A DNA stretch of 64,000 bases from Paguma larvata (GCA_030068075.1 CM057836.1:68237788-68301787); one strand, 5' to 3'; positions 47,287-59,465 are shown, counted from the stretch's first letter. Numbers and translations are program-made. The notes: generated from the sequence alone by a model not told the origin.

Positions 47287-47560
47287 GAATAACCATTTAA
47301 TTAAACTCTTATTAATGTTAGGCATTAATATGAGGTGCGTGTTACTTATTTTTACCTTCTCTATAGCTGCAGCTGATTAATTTTTTATTAATAATTTTAC
47401 ACTTTATATGTTTTATCTTACTTAGTAGCCACGAAAACCAAAGGAATAGTCATCATTTTTTCACAGATGAAAAAATCGAGGCCTAGAGAAATTAAATAAT
47501 TAGTGGTAAACTAATCAATAGACTGATCCCAACTCCCTCAGACCCTAAAGTTGAAAATCC
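47287..47560 (-). mobile_element. MIR SINE interrupted by a 50-60 bp insertion
   Basis: Antisense MIR in two blocks. The left block (47287-47330) reads AATAACCATTTAATTAAACT to GTTAGGCATTAATA. The right block (about 47387-47560) reads TTTTACACTTTATATGTTTT, CACAGATGAAAAAATCGAGG and CCTAGAGAAATTAAAT. Between them lies 47331-47386, which is foreign to MIR and is mostly copy B of the direct repeat. ATTAATA occurs on both sides (47324-47330 and 47387-47393). Confidence 0.7.
47327..47376 (+). repeat. 50-bp direct repeat, copy B
   Basis: Starts AATATGAGGTGCGTGTTACT and ends AGCTGCAGCTGA. It differs from copy A at four positions and lies 1053 bp downstream of it. It sits inside a MIR that is otherwise continuous. 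Confidence 0.85.
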
Positions 47561-47834
47561 ATAATTCAAAGAGTGTTTTGGGCAGTCAGGAAATAAAGTA
47601 AAAATCAGGATTTATTAATAGTAACATCATATAGCTTTCAATTATAGAAACGAGTCTACTCCCACAAAAACTTAGAGATAAGATATTATTAATTGTATTA
47701 TAATACTGAGGAAGCTGGCCTTACAGTAGTTTGACTTGTCCAGCTCCACAAAACTACTGAGCGTGAATTTCATAACCTTTCCACCACACTGTACTGTCTT
47801 ACTTTTTCATATCTTTCTAAAATGTCATATCATT

Positions 47835-48600
47835 AATTCATCCATTTATTCATTTAGTCATCTCCTAGTGCTAACCACAATGCTAGATATTGAGGATATA
47901 AAAAAGGAAAAAAAAAGGAAAGAAAAAATAGAAAAGAAAAAGAAACAAACAAAAAACTAAACTAAACTAAAATAAGGTACCTTCCTTGGTTTAAAGAGCT
48001 GATAGTCTAAGGAAATGGTACAGAAGCCGAACAGGCAATTAGTGTGTCATAGATTGTGATAAGACCACAGTGATGTTAATGCTAATGGAAAAGGAGGAGA
48101 GGCTCCTAAAAAGCTCTCAGAGGTGAAAGGGGCCTCAAGGAAGAAGTGGCAAGTGAAGAGGGTCTTAAAGAAGCTAAGTAGCCTATGTGGTAAGACAAGG
48201 TAGAGCAAGAGTCAACTAGGAAGAAGAGCTTGTGTGAAAGCTCTGAAGGAATGACTGGTGCCACTTAGAGAACAGTACATGATGCTGAAGGACAAGAGCT
48301 GAGCAGGGAAAGAAAGGGAGCAGAGGCTGAGAAGAGAAGGGGCAAGAAACGTAGGAAAGGCCAGAACGGACATGGTAGCCTTCTCCACCTTGAAGTTAGT
48401 CTGCAAGGGAATAGGGAAACATTGAAGATTTAATAAGGGCATGACAGAAACCAGGCTTGGATTAACAAAGGTCAAGCAGCAAGTGAGCCCGCAAATTAAT
48501 TGTTTGGCAGAAGTCATGGTTAGGAGAGTAGAGCTGAAGGTGGGCAAACCAGTTGGGAGGATGTTGCGTGAAAGGTAAGAGAATCCAGAGATTGGAAGGA
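47835..48600 (-). mobile_element. L2 LINE 3' portion, antisense
   Basis: Antisense L2: CTAGTGCTAACCACAATGCT, an A-rich expansion at 47899-47975, GAGCTGATAGTCTAAGG, GAACAGGCAATTAGTGTGTC, GTGAAGAGGGTCTTAAAGAA, and further right AGGGAATAGGGAAACATTGA followed by a TTTAATAAGGGCATGACAGA stretch. The 139-codon minus-strand frame at 48212-48631 lies in this noncoding L2 portion. Confidence 0.65.
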
Positions 48601-48623
48601 TAACTAGGAGTGCTGGCTGTGAG

Positions 48624-48763
48624 CAGTGCATCTCAACTCCTGGTTAGGCAGCCATGGAAGGACATGTCATGCTGTGCCTGTGCCATCCACACTGCCTACC
48701 ACATCTGCCTGGAAGACTTGGTGTCAATATCCCCCCACATATGCACACAATTGAAAATCACTG
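48624..48763. mobile_element. MER5-like hAT remnant
   Basis: Ends look like imperfect terminal inverted repeats: CAGTGCATCTCAACT at left and AATTGAAAATCACTG at right, which match at 11 of 15 when one is reversed. Length of 140 bp fits a short Charlie-group element. No 8-bp target duplication found. Confidence 0.45.
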
Positions 48764-48792
48764 CTATAATGGATACAGGTTTTATTTGTTTT

Positions 48793-48862
48793 GGGGGGGG
48801 AGTTTTGAGGTCTGAGATATATTTAGAGATTCTCAGAGCCCCCCCCCTTTTTTTTTTTTTCT
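48793..48862. repeat. G8 run and C9-T12 run
   Basis: A run of eight or nine G near 48793-48801 and a run of nine C followed by about twelve T near 48840-48860, about 40 bases apart. The G and C runs could pair. Confidence 0.8.
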
Positions 48863-51537
48863 AATGGCTGCATGTGAAGTAAGAGTCAGTATTGTCTCAA
48901 GACATGGCGGCTTGACAAGAAAGGAGCTCCCAAAGAAGAAGTGGTTTCATGGGAAGTGTGACTTCACAGCAGCTCTATAAAGTCTACTGGAGGAGAGGCT
49001 TCCCTCATTAGAAGTGTTTTTGTAAAAGATATGGGGCTTTGGGTTTGGGGGAATACCTAAGAATTGATTACTAGGTCAGAGGGAGCCATGAGAAGAGAGA
49101 TGCCTGAACGGAAGCCTCTAGTTGGAGCAAGTAATGTATGACCAATACCTTTTCCAAGTGTGGTAAAATACAAGGGCTCTTCTCTGAATTTACAGAGGCT
49201 GGACTCTCTCATGCTGATGAAAAGACATGCTGAAACTTGCTTAATAACTCATGAAGGGACAGATCCATTTGCTAAGCTCCCAGTGGAATACTGAACACCA
49301 ACTTGAGGCCTTTGAAGAATAATGAATCATAACAATTGACGTGTTTGAGTAGTACAGGATCAGTCTGTGTGGAGAGAGATTTTTAAAAATGACCTATGTG
49401 CAGTCACCACTAAATAGGGTTTCTTGAAGCGTAAACTGAGTCTCTGATCTGCTTGTCCTGAAGCTGTAATTCTCCTAGAGGCAGCTTCCTGAGACTTGAC
49501 AAGTGGAGAACACTTTTCCTCCAAATAACTGGGGGTGCAAGATATGGTAGAGGGATGATCTTCACTCTGATAATCTTGATCAGTTGTCGACTAATTAAAT
49601 GAGAACCAAGGTCAGTTAGATTGATAGTGCTAAGCACTGGTCAAGTAAGGTTCCAGATTAATAAAACTCTTGGCTGCAGCTGTTCCCACCTCTGATTTCC
49701 AGAGTGAAACAACATAAGTGTGTTTACCCTCATCTCTTTAACTGAAACAAAAATAGACTCTAAGACTTATTCTGAAGCTTGCAATATTCCTGATACATTA
49801 GCCCTTTTATTACTTATAGCTTGTGCTTTCACAACACATCATTTTCAGTGAACCTCTTCATGTGCTGTGTCATTGGATGTTTTCCCAACTATGTGCTCAT
49901 CTTATCTTGTTGCTCTAGAAGCTGAGGTGCAGAGTAATTAACCTTCTCCCAGTCGTATTCCAAGATGGTGACAAAATTGTTGCCTGGTTACTCACGTAGT
50001 GCCTCTTGGTTTATGCCAGTGTTCTTGGTATGTGTTAAGTTATCCAGAAGCCCAGGCTGAGAAGACACGTTCCTTATTTAGAACACATCGATAAAGGCAT
50101 AGCCTCTGAGCTTTGGAAGACTCTGGGCCCCAAGCTCCCGTCAGTGCCACTTCTGACGATTAAACAGGATGTTGCACATAATGCAATGTGAGATTTACAA
50201 ATTGTACTTTTAGTTAAAAAATTTGTATGAGTGTCCTTTATTCTTGCCTTGATATATACATGCATGGGCAATATGTGGTTTATCCCCCCACAATATATCA
50301 TTGTTAAAGGGGACTCTTTTATTATGAGAATTCAAAAGTATTTTTTTGGTTTAGATGTTACCTATGCACACCATTGCTCTCCTGTTTATGCTTTTGCCAA
50401 GAATCACTAATTGCTTTTTATTTTGGGTTTGCTAATAATATTCATGTTAATGAATAACTCTAATAAACCCTTGAACATAGTTTTGTGATACATTCTTGTA
50501 GGCTACAGTCATTTTATGGGATGAAACTTCTGTCATCAATCAGCCTGGTAAATTAGCTCCAAACTGCCTTGGACGGAATCCTCATGCTGGAATAGACCAC
50601 ACTCATATTACGTGGCTGTCTTGGAAGCATAAGTTTATGATTAGTTTTGTGAGAACAGATGAATGAGAGCTCAAAAAAGTAGGTTTTTTTTTCTTGTAGT
50701 TTTTATTTCCTGGCATGAAATTGGTCTGCACGATCTATGTGAACAAAAGGAAGGGAGACTATATTAGCAACAGAAAAATGGCACCAACCTAATTCATTTC
50801 TAGGTGGGGAGGGGAGGGGACACAATATAACCTTTGTTTCTCACTCTTAAAATTAAAATTCCATTGCATTACATTTAAAAGGCTTTCCTTTTCATTAGCA
50901 TCCAGATTTGTTTTTAACTAATCTTGGTCACTGGAGACTCAGCTATTAAGTAAAGGTCAACAGTTGTAAGCATCATAATTGCAGCTTTACCATGAAATGA
51001 TATGAAACATAAGGACAAGAAAATCCAACTTGTTTGAGTCTAGGAAAGGTGCATTTTCTTTAAAGTGTTGTGTCTGGTCCTGCATTGGTGAAACTCTTTT
51101 AGCTTCCTGACTTAATTTCAGAGAAACTTGAAGTTCTCAGGTGGAGAAGGATCTCACTAATCTACCCCAGCTGCAGATTCCACAGACACATCTGTAATAA
51201 AACAGCGCAAGAGAGCTGTCTATTCCATTGTAAAAGTACATAGATTTCTTCAAGTTAGAGAATGAAAATAGCACCATTCTTTTGCTCTCCTTGTCCGTGA
51301 TGAGCATGTCAGATCTCACAGGCTAGTATTGGAGTTAGGATCCAGTTGTTGGTAATAGTGAGACCTCAAATGCTACCCTCTCTCTTGAAGGCGGCTAGTT
51401 TTGTTGTCTTCAGCTTTTTCTTGGGCATGCCCATGCACAGACCAACTGGTAGGTTTGCCTGGTATCACTCTACTATATTCAGGTATTACTCAAGTATTCC
51501 TATATTAAACCACATGTGATTAAGTACTTTATTGGGA
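48863..51537. other. Unique sequence, no gene seen
   Basis: About 2.7 kb without a recognised transposon. 60-75-codon minus-strand frames at 49410, 50074 and 51137 have no recognisable domain. Confidence 0.5.
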
Positions 51538-51539
51538 TT

Positions 51540-51747
51540 TTTAAGTATATTTATTTATTTTGAAAGAAAGAGAGAGAGACCACGAGCTGTGGTGGGGCAG
51601 AAAGAGAAGAAAGAGAAAAATCCAAGCAGGCTAGACGCTGTCAGCACAGAGCCCGATGTGGGATTTGATCTTACAAACCATGAGATCATGACCTGAACCA
51701 AAACCAGGAGTCATATGCTTAACCGACTGAGCCACCCAAGAGCCCCT
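51540..51747 (-). mobile_element. Feline CAN-SINE, diverged
   Basis: Minus-strand copy, TTTTAAGTATATTTATTTATT to head GAGCCACCCAAGAGCCCC. The body lacks part of the CTCCAGGCTCTGAGCTG segment (CAGGCTAGACGCTGTCAGC), indicating a small deletion. Confidence 0.9.
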
Positions 51748-52559
51748 ATTGTTTTTTGTTTTTTTTTTTAAGGGGTGTATTGTGTGTGCGATGAGAGATA
51801 TAAGACTTGCTCTCCATTTCTTGTGTTTTAAATTATTGGCTAATGCCACGGTTTGTTTAGTTGCAAAATCACTATCGGTGTGAGTTCCTTTTCCAGCTGC
51901 ACACTCTCCTGTGATCTTTATTGTTGTCTCTTCCAGGAGTGATCCCCTCTATGTACTGTTTTGTGTATGTGCCATAACTCTTGTTTTACTGATTTTGTCA
52001 CTGGTTCTGTTTAATTCAGGTGCCTCAGCCTGGACTCCGGGTTCTGTGATTTCTATGGAATCCTATAGCTGGTTACTGAATGTGCCTCTCTAGTTGAGAG
52101 GTGCTATTTATCTCCATATACTAATACTTTAACACAGAAATCCTGTCATTCAGAAGGAAAAAGGCTGACTTCAAAGTGTCACCAAGAGAACTGGCCCATT
52201 TGAAAACAAACCAAGGTTTCTCACATTAGTATGCCATAGTATGCCATGATTCTTTTCTTTAAAGCATTCTTGAGCCACAGCAACACAGCCATTTTCAGCC
52301 TGCCAGTTAAAGATTAGGTTTTCAGTTGTGACACATGAGTATCCAACGTGTATGGACTATATGTATGAAGTAATATTTATTGATTTTATTAGGGACTTAC
52401 AAAAAGTGCCCTATGAGGAGCGTAAAAAAAGCATCTATAATTCCAGTGCTGCTGATCTTGATTGTATGTCCTAATCTTTTTAAGCATAACATAAACAAAA
52501 ACTTTTGAGATCATGTTGGTTTTAACATAACAATATTTTTTCTATTCCAATAACTTTTT
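51748..52559. other. Unique sequence, no gene seen
   Basis: Includes a small tandem duplication of TAGTATGCCA at about 52228-52247. No gene recognised. Confidence 0.45.
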
Positions 52560-52840
52560 TAAAATTAACAGCCCATTCTTTATGTAAATGCATTAATATT
52601 ATTCTTCTACTATTGTTGGTTATTTAGGTTGTTGCCAAAGCTTTGCTTTTCTAAATAATTCTGGAGTGAACACTTGTGTACAAACAACACTGTCCGTGTT
52701 CCTTTAGAATAGACTTCCTGATGCGAATTAATAGGACAAAGGATATGAACATTTTCAGGCTCTTGATAAGTGTCACTTAATAGAATGCCGAAAGTGACTT
52801 TGTTTATTCAACTAGTGGAGTCTTCATGGGTTTCTTGTCA
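52560..52840 (-). mobile_element. L1ME-like fragment, antisense
   Basis: GGTTGTTGCCAAAGCTTTGC, ATTCTGGAGTGAACACTTGT, GGACAAAGGATATGAACATT and TTCAGGCTCTTGATAAGTGT follow an old antisense L1 ORF2 end. Confidence 0.65.
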
Positions 52841-52924
52841 TTGTGTTTGAGTTCTTTCTAAACAAATCCTGTTAAATGTACTTATGTGACCATAATTTCT
52901 CTACAGGCATCCGGAATGTACTTT

Positions 52925-52945
52925 ACTCTGAGCTTTACTCAGAGT
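52925..52945. other. Perfect 8-bp inverted repeat
   Basis: ACTCTGAG, five-base spacer CTTTA, then CTCAGAGT. Could form a short hairpin. No U tract or gene end is linked to it. Confidence 0.6.
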
Positions 52946-53924
52946 CATTCCTGAATTTGTGAGATGGAAACTCCAATGCTTAAAATTTTATTTTAGGTGA
53001 AGCCATACATCCCTCAGAACAGGGGTGACAGTCTCATGATGGATGATTTGGCCAGCCTCCATTTTCTCATTGCTAAGGAAGTAAGACAATATTAGAGGAA
53101 GATCCCTGTGGGAAGGAAAGAGGTTGTAGCAAAAGGAAGTGCAAAGAAAGGCCTGAGGATTTTCTACAGACACCCAACTTACAATTCTGCTGAGTCTCTT
53201 CATAAACATTTAAGCAAGTGAAATTAAATACGCCAGCCCTTTCTTATCCCTCTCCTCTTCCATCCCCTGCTGTCCCTCTAGATAACTTTTTGCCATGTCT
53301 TTCATATTAAAAATGCCCTTGATTTCCATTTTATCCTAATTTTACTGCATAAAAATATAGTCTATTAGAATAAAGGCAGCCTCACAGCGTGATTCAGCTC
53401 CCCTCCCGGACTGACTCTCATTTTTGGAAATCCTCAGGAATCTTTAGAGAGTGATTTGGCCTAGAATTCAAGAACACTTGGATTAGTAATAATTATTATT
53501 TTTATTGTTGTTGTTATCATTAGTTTACATATATAGTGTGGCTCAGTTTGAATATATCTGATTTTCCTCAAGGGATTCCAAACATTTCCTCTTCTCAGAG
53601 GGAGCAAGAGTGGTTTGCCTTTTTTTAATTTTTTTAAAGCCCAACATTTTGTGAATCTTCATTGGAATTAGAATAAAATACTAAACTTAGCTACAATAGG
53701 TAATAAAGATTAATCTTGTTATTCTTCATTCACAGACTGTTACAGCCATTGAGTCTTGCTATCTGAGGAGAAAGAAAAATAGTTGCTTAGGAAGGAGCAT
53801 GTTTCTTCGAAATGAAGCTCTGGTTTTGTGTTTGGCTTGTGATAAATCAGTTACATAATGCTTGACCATGCACTACTGAATTTCATGTTCACAAACTGGA
53901 CTCAAAAAGCAGGGTGGTATATAT
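52946..53924. other. Unique sequence, no gene seen
   Basis: A 73-codon minus-strand frame at 52988-53209 has no recognisable domain. An ATT/GTT-rich stretch lies at about 53488-53520. Confidence 0.45.
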
Positions 53925-53951
53925 AGTCACCGATTTCAAAATGAGGAAGCT

Positions 53952-54180
53952 TGGGGCTCCTGGATGGCTCAGTCAGTTAAGCATCTGATTTCAGCCCAAT
54001 CTCACAGTTCGTGAGTTCCAGTCCCCCATTAGGCTCCATACCGACAGCTCAGAGCCTGGAGCCTGCTTTGGATTCTGTGTCTCCTGCTCTCTCTGCTCCT
54101 CCCCCACTCCTGCTCTGTCTCTCTCTGTCTCTCAAAAATAAAAAAAAGTTAAAAAAAATTTTAATAAAAGTAAAAAAAAA
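53952..54180 (+). mobile_element. Feline CAN-SINE inserted in MIR
   Basis: Plus-strand copy, head GGGGCTCCTGGATGGCTCAG to the A-rich tail. It lacks GGCTCAGGTCATGA between the head and the B-box side (TTTCAGCCCAATCTCACAG). Target duplication AATKAGGAAGCT at about 53940-53951, with the right copy repeated twice (see next feature). Confidence 0.92.
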
Positions 54181-54221
54181 AATTAGGAAGCTGAGAGTAA
54201 AAAAAAAATTAGGAAGCTGAG
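54169..54221. repeat. Tandem duplication of SINE tail plus target site
   Basis: Units 54169-54195 (27 bp) and 54196-54221 (26 bp) each read AGT, an A run, TTAGGAAGCTGAG. They differ by one A. Confidence 0.9.
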
Positions 54222-54356
54222 ATTCTAAAGGTTAAGTGGCTTATTGAGAGTCACACATCTATAACTGGGGGAGGTGAGATTTCAGGTCTAATTTTATTTG
54301 GACCGTATCATACTACCTAAAGTAAATAGGCTATAATGAAGTTTATAGTCACCTGA

Positions 54357-54575
54357 GGGACACCTGGGTGGCTCAATTGGTTACACTGCCAGCTTCAGCT
54401 CAGGTCATGACCTCACAGTTCCTGAGTTCGAGCCCCCCGTTGGGCTCTGTACTGGCAGCTCAGAGCCTAGAGCCTGCTTCAAATTCTGTGTCTTCCTTCT
54501 CTCTGAACCTGCCCCACTCCTGCTCTGTCTCTCTCTGTCTCTCAAAAATAAATTTTAAAAAAAATGTTAAAAACA
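54357..54575 (+). mobile_element. Feline CAN-SINE
   Basis: Plus-strand copy, GGGACACCTGGGTGGCTCAA to the A-rich tail. Only a short TCACCT repeat flanks it (54349-54354 and 54579-54584), so the target duplication is uncertain. Confidence 0.92.
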
Positions 54576-54585
54576 AATTCACCTA

Positions 54586-55549
54586 AACTGTGGCTGTAGT
54601 GTGGCGTTATTAGACCGTAGCTGAGAGACAGGAAAATAGGCAGATGGATCAAGAAGGAGATATGAGTGTGAAGAAACAGGGAAGAGGTCTTCCCACAGAT
54701 AATGAGACGAGGTCAGTTCCAACGAAAGTAATGGTTGATCTGCACACACAGGAGATACTAGTGAAAGTTAACTGGTGCAAGACAGAAAGCACTTCAGACA
54801 TCATTACATGGCAACCTGAACCCTCACAATCCAGATAGAGACTGACAGTTTTTGAAGTGACTTGTGATGTGAGATCGATGTTTTAAAAATGTCTTGTGTT
54901 CAATAAATATCTGACTTTTCAGTAGAAAATAAATTCCAGTTTCTATATAAAAACAACTTGACATTTTTCAGTAATACTTTTTAATGAGCCTTGCTCTGAG
55001 CTATAATATAATGAAATTTGCTTAAAAGTAGAACAGTCTGGTAATGCTTGGCAGAACAGAGAGGCATATGGTAAAACAGTTGTGATTTATTGGCGAAGGC
55101 TTTCAGTTTTTGGAAAGCTAGAAGCTTTCGGCACAGTGGACTACATCTTGATATTCAGTCCTGAAAAGGAACCACAGCAAAGCATTATGCTTGGATTACA
55201 CTAGCCTAATAGATATATTTTAAGCATTATCTTCTGAATTTATGGTTATAAACACAGGCTGTGTTTATATTACAAAGTGAAATAGATAATGGAGGAAATT
55301 TTCCTGATAATTCGTATCCTGTACTATTTTTATATGACATACAGAAAATTGTGGCAAGGAGTTGATTGATTGGAAAAAGAAAAAAAAAAAACAGTTCATT
55401 CTACATTTCATTTTGTGTAAAAAAGTGTAGGATGTTGGAGTTAGTCTCCTATAAATTTATTGTAAGATTTTTTTCTAGTCATTTATCTTATTTTATTGTG
55501 GTAAGAATACTTAAGTTGATTGTTAAGTGTGCAATACAATGTTTTTAAC
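54586..55549. other. Unique sequence, no gene seen
   Basis: A 64-codon frame at 54644-54838 has no recognisable domain. No transposon recognised. Confidence 0.45.
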
Positions 55550-55563
55550 TATCAAGTATTTTT

Positions 55564-55784
55564 TGGGTACCTGAGTGGCTCAGTTGGTTAAGCATCTGAC
55601 TTTGGCTCATGTCCTGATCTCACTGTGAGTTTGAGCCCTGCACCAGGCTCTGTGCTGACAGCTCAGAGCCTGGAACCTGCTTTGGATTCTGTGTTTCCAT
55701 CTCTCTCTCTGCCCCTCCCCTGCTTGCACTCTTGTCTCTTTCTCACTCTCTCTCAAAAATAAACAAACATTAAAAAATTAAATA
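55564..55784 (+). mobile_element. Feline CAN-SINE
   Basis: Plus-strand copy, GGGTACCTGAGTGGCTCAGT to the A-rich tail. Target duplications TATCAASTATTTTT at 55550-55563 and 55785-55798 (13 of 14). Confidence 0.94.
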
Positions 55785-55798
55785 TATCAACTATTTTT

Positions 55799-57116
55799 AA
55801 TAAATAATAGAAGAATATGAGTGTATGTAAGATAAACTCGAATTATACTATAATAGCAAAATCACTGAGAAACGAGATCAATATCTAATCAGAAAACCAA
55901 TGATCCCACAAACTGGCCTGATTGCCAAACTACTAAATGTCATTTCCTTGTTCTTTTAAAGAGAAAAGGCTCTTTTTACTTTTATAATATAAGAAATCTC
56001 AAACAAACAGTGAATGAATCACCCATTTTCCTTTTATGGTATATCTGAATTTAATATGTTTATCAAAACAATTTATTTTCCTGTATTAGTATTTTGTTTT
56101 TCAGTTAACCCTGCAGTACATTAATGTTTTTAGGAGTTCCCCCTCACCCCCCAACTTGTCATCATGAATTTGTCAAAATGTAGAAAATGGTAATAAAATA
56201 ACGAGCTACTAAATAGCTTCCATTTGGTTTCACTAATTTATGTTTGTGGCATGTGAGTCACACTTTATACTCAGAAATTTGCCACTAAAAAAAATAATTC
56301 TCGCACTTAGGGATTAACTTGTCAGATGGCCTGGAACGTGATATAATCATTTTGTTCTTTTTATTCCCCTACCTAATCAGTTCTTACAGATTTCCTGAAA
56401 ACTTTCCATTTTTCCTACTTTCACCTTTCTGGGTACTTATTTCTTTCACTGTTCAAGTAGTCTCTTCTTGTAACACCTTCAGGAGAGAGATAATGGACAT
56501 AATAATACTGCTAATAATTCTAGCTATCACACGAAGCTAGCCTGTAAGTGGGTGACAAGAGTCCCTGAGGTTCCAGTGCCAGGCTGGACTGAATCCAGAT
56601 GTGCATGCAAGTGATGACTTATTTGTCGACTGTCACGATGCTGTCGTTTTCTTCTCTCCTTTTGCGTTGACCGTAATGGACAGGGAGTGCGGCATTTCCT
56701 TTCTTTTTGCTGTGATCCTTCCCTGTTCAACACGCTCAACACATCTGCTTCCCATTCGCGATTTCCTCCAGACCTGTTCCTCTCCTGTATACACAGAAAA
56801 CCATGAGAATTATACCACTCCAGCCTTATTTTGTTTTGTCTTATTTTTGTCCTACAATATTAGCCATCTTGAAAACCCTAATAAAATCCCTTTTTTCCAA
56901 AATATTAAAGGTAGAGGGGAAAACCTTTATATCTATTTCACAAAGTTCAAATAATATTAAACCTGTAAACTTATTAAGCAATCAAGTAAAATAACATGTG
57001 TCTTAAATAGTGCATCTTTTGGAATATGTACATTTTTCTTCAGATGAAGTGTAGTAAATAAACCACGTACGTTTATGGGATTCAGTTAAAAAGTATTTCT
57101 ATGATGAGCATACCAA
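55799..57116. other. Unique sequence, no gene seen
   Basis: Opposed frames at 56527-56742 (minus) and 56601-56954 (plus, 117 codons) overlap and have no recognisable domain. A slightly raised CpG density occurs between 56570 and 56770. Confidence 0.45.
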
Positions 57117-57130
57117 AAAGGTAACTTTAA

Positions 57131-57338
57131 AAAATTTTTTTAATGTTTATTTTTGAGAGAGAGACAAAGCACGAGCAGGAGAGGGGCAGAGAGACAGGGA
57201 GACACAGAATCTGAAGCAGGCAGGATCCAGGCTCTGAGCTGTCCAGACAGAGCCTGATGCCGGACTTGCCGGACTTGAACCCACAAACTGCGAGATCATG
57301 ACCTGAGCCAAAGTCGAACTCACCACCCAGTCGCTCCC
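57131..57338 (-). mobile_element. Feline CAN-SINE with internal micro-duplications
   Basis: Minus-strand copy. Imperfect target duplications (AAGGTAACTTT near 57118 and AAAGATGACTTT near 57339). CCGGACTTG occurs twice in tandem at 57260-57277 and GCAG twice just before GATCCAGG. The head is damaged (CACCACCCAGTCGCTCCC). Confidence 0.9.
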
Positions 57339-57339
57339 A

Positions 57340-59465
57340 AAGATGACTTTTAAATTAAAATTAAATACATCTGGTTATCAACTAATACATTTCTTAATTT
57401 GGCGCCGGTTTTAAAGAACAAGGACTCATTCACATGTTTCAAACAAATTGCAGGGATTAGAAATCACTAAATTATTACCAAATCTTTCTAATCTACAGAA
57501 CAGTCTAAGTATTACAGCAATCCCTGAATTTTCAATGCCTCTGGATTCTGGAATAAAATAAAATGGATGCCTTGGAAAAACCTGCTATTTGTTCACTTTT
57601 ATCATGATGTTGTGTTTAATAGGCCTTTAGTTGAATACACATAATGGGGAGAAATCTGTTCTGAAATGTAAATTAATGAAAGCTTTCCAGAGTGGCTTCC
57701 AAATAAAAAATTTAGGCTTCTTTTCAGAGCATGGGTAAGGATGAGAATTCTGATTAGCCACACAATGTAGATTGCTTTGTGATTCATCTCTGCAAATCAG
57801 CAGTTTGAAATCCTATAGTTAGCATTGGGTGCTCTCCAGTAAGATTTTATGAACATCAGCTTGGTATTTGGCAGAAATGCAATGTCAGTTGTCCAGACAT
57901 CATTTTTCTCAATGAGCACATGTTTATATGTTAAATAATTGCAGAACCAAATCAATTATAATTTTATTTCCATTGGCAGAGGTTAATACCCTGTACATAT
58001 ATTTATAACGTGAGAAGGCTAAGCACTGTGAACCTTGGAGGAAAGAAATAATTGTACAAATGAAGATGACAGGGCAAAGAATTGTTGTTTCTTGAGGATT
58101 TAGATGCTTTTTTTACCTTTTTTTTTCCCCCTGAGTTTATTTCTCTGGCTGATTTTAAAATAATCCAGTTGGATTGAAACTAACAAAACTTAAGGGGCTG
58201 TTTGAATCCGAATCAACTTTTTTTAACAAGCTATATATAAACTAGCACTTTAAGAGATTCTGTGCTCAGGATAGCTGTTCTGAAGCGGGCACACTGGGTT
58301 TAGTTTCAGTTCAGAATCGATTTCCTTGTTCTTACTATTTGCCAGGTACCACACTGGGTGATACACAGTGTGAGAAACTTCAGCCCTCAGTTTTTCAGAA
58401 CTTGTCTGATGTACTCTTCTCGTAAACATCCTAGAGAAGTGATACCTACAGAAAGTTTTGCAGAAATGAGTTTATGTTTTAGGTTCCTCTTTTGTCTAGG
58501 ATTGGCTTATTTAATTGTATGATTTTTTTTTTTTTTGTTTCTCTCCTTCCTGGCCAAGGGCAACTAGGCCGTTAGAAAGTTGAAGAGAGATGCTTCCACT
58601 CTCTCATGCTGGGGCCCTCCTTAAAGCTGAGGACTGTGCACACCTTTTCACCCCTTTTCACACTCAAGGAGCACTGACCATGTGTTGAACCAAGCCCTGT
58701 GTGTACAAAAGGTGTTACATGGGATGGATTCTGTTTATTCTTTGGGAATTGCCACATTCTGCATGCTTGCTAGAGAGCTTTGTTAATTACCATGCAAGGT
58801 ACTTTAACTTCCACAGACAAGCTGAGTTCTGTTGCCATCGCTTGGAGGTTTATTTTCCCTAGTGTCTGTACAAGCCCTTCTCTGAGGGAAGATGGAATCA
58901 GGCCCTAGAGAATTATTTCTCTCTCTAAGAGAGTATATTTTGCTAACTCAGTCCTGCCTTCAAAGGAAAGCATAAATATATTCATCTGTTCACAACTGCA
59001 AATGTGTCCAAAAGTGTCTAACGGACTCACTATTCAGGTAATAAGCTCTTATTTACTCAAAGGTATGAGAACAATTCTGCAAATGTCATTAATGTGATTA
59101 AACAGTTCATGGGAAACATGCAATCCAAAACCTGTATGTCCGTCACAGCCCCAGCTTTGCACATGTGACCCATCTCTCAGAACCTTCAGGTAGACCTTAG
59201 GTAGTACCTGGGCCAATGCTGACTTCTATGCCACTCTTTCCTAAATCTGAATATATTGTCTTGTCTTATTTTCTCAAAATTTGTTCTTAATGTGTAGCAA
59301 CCTGTTAAGAAGAGTAAATACAGCAGGGAAAGGGCTGATGATGTGGCATTATACATGAAGGAATATGCTTCCTGTACTTATTTTGCTTTAATAAGCATAG
59401 TTGTTGAGTATGACATTCTGAACATTTATTTCTTACTTCCTTTGAAGCTAAAAAGATGAAGATCG
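57340..59465. other. Unique sequence, repeat-poor, no gene seen
   Basis: About 2.1 kb without a recognised transposon. T runs near 58119 and 58525-58537. Minus-strand frames of 61 codons have no recognisable domain. Confidence 0.5.

Larger units (their letters stand above)
53925..54310 (-). mobile_element. MIR SINE split by a feline SINE
   Basis: Antisense MIR: left block up to 53951 (TTTCAAAATGAGGAAGCT), right block from about 54206 (GAAGCTGAGATTCTAAAGG, TTATTGAGAGTCACACATCT, GAGGTGAGATTTCAGGTC). Confidence 0.6.

Noticed and set aside
48212..48631. 139-codon minus-strand frame
   Set aside because: Lies in the noncoding 3' portion of an L2 element and matches no domain.
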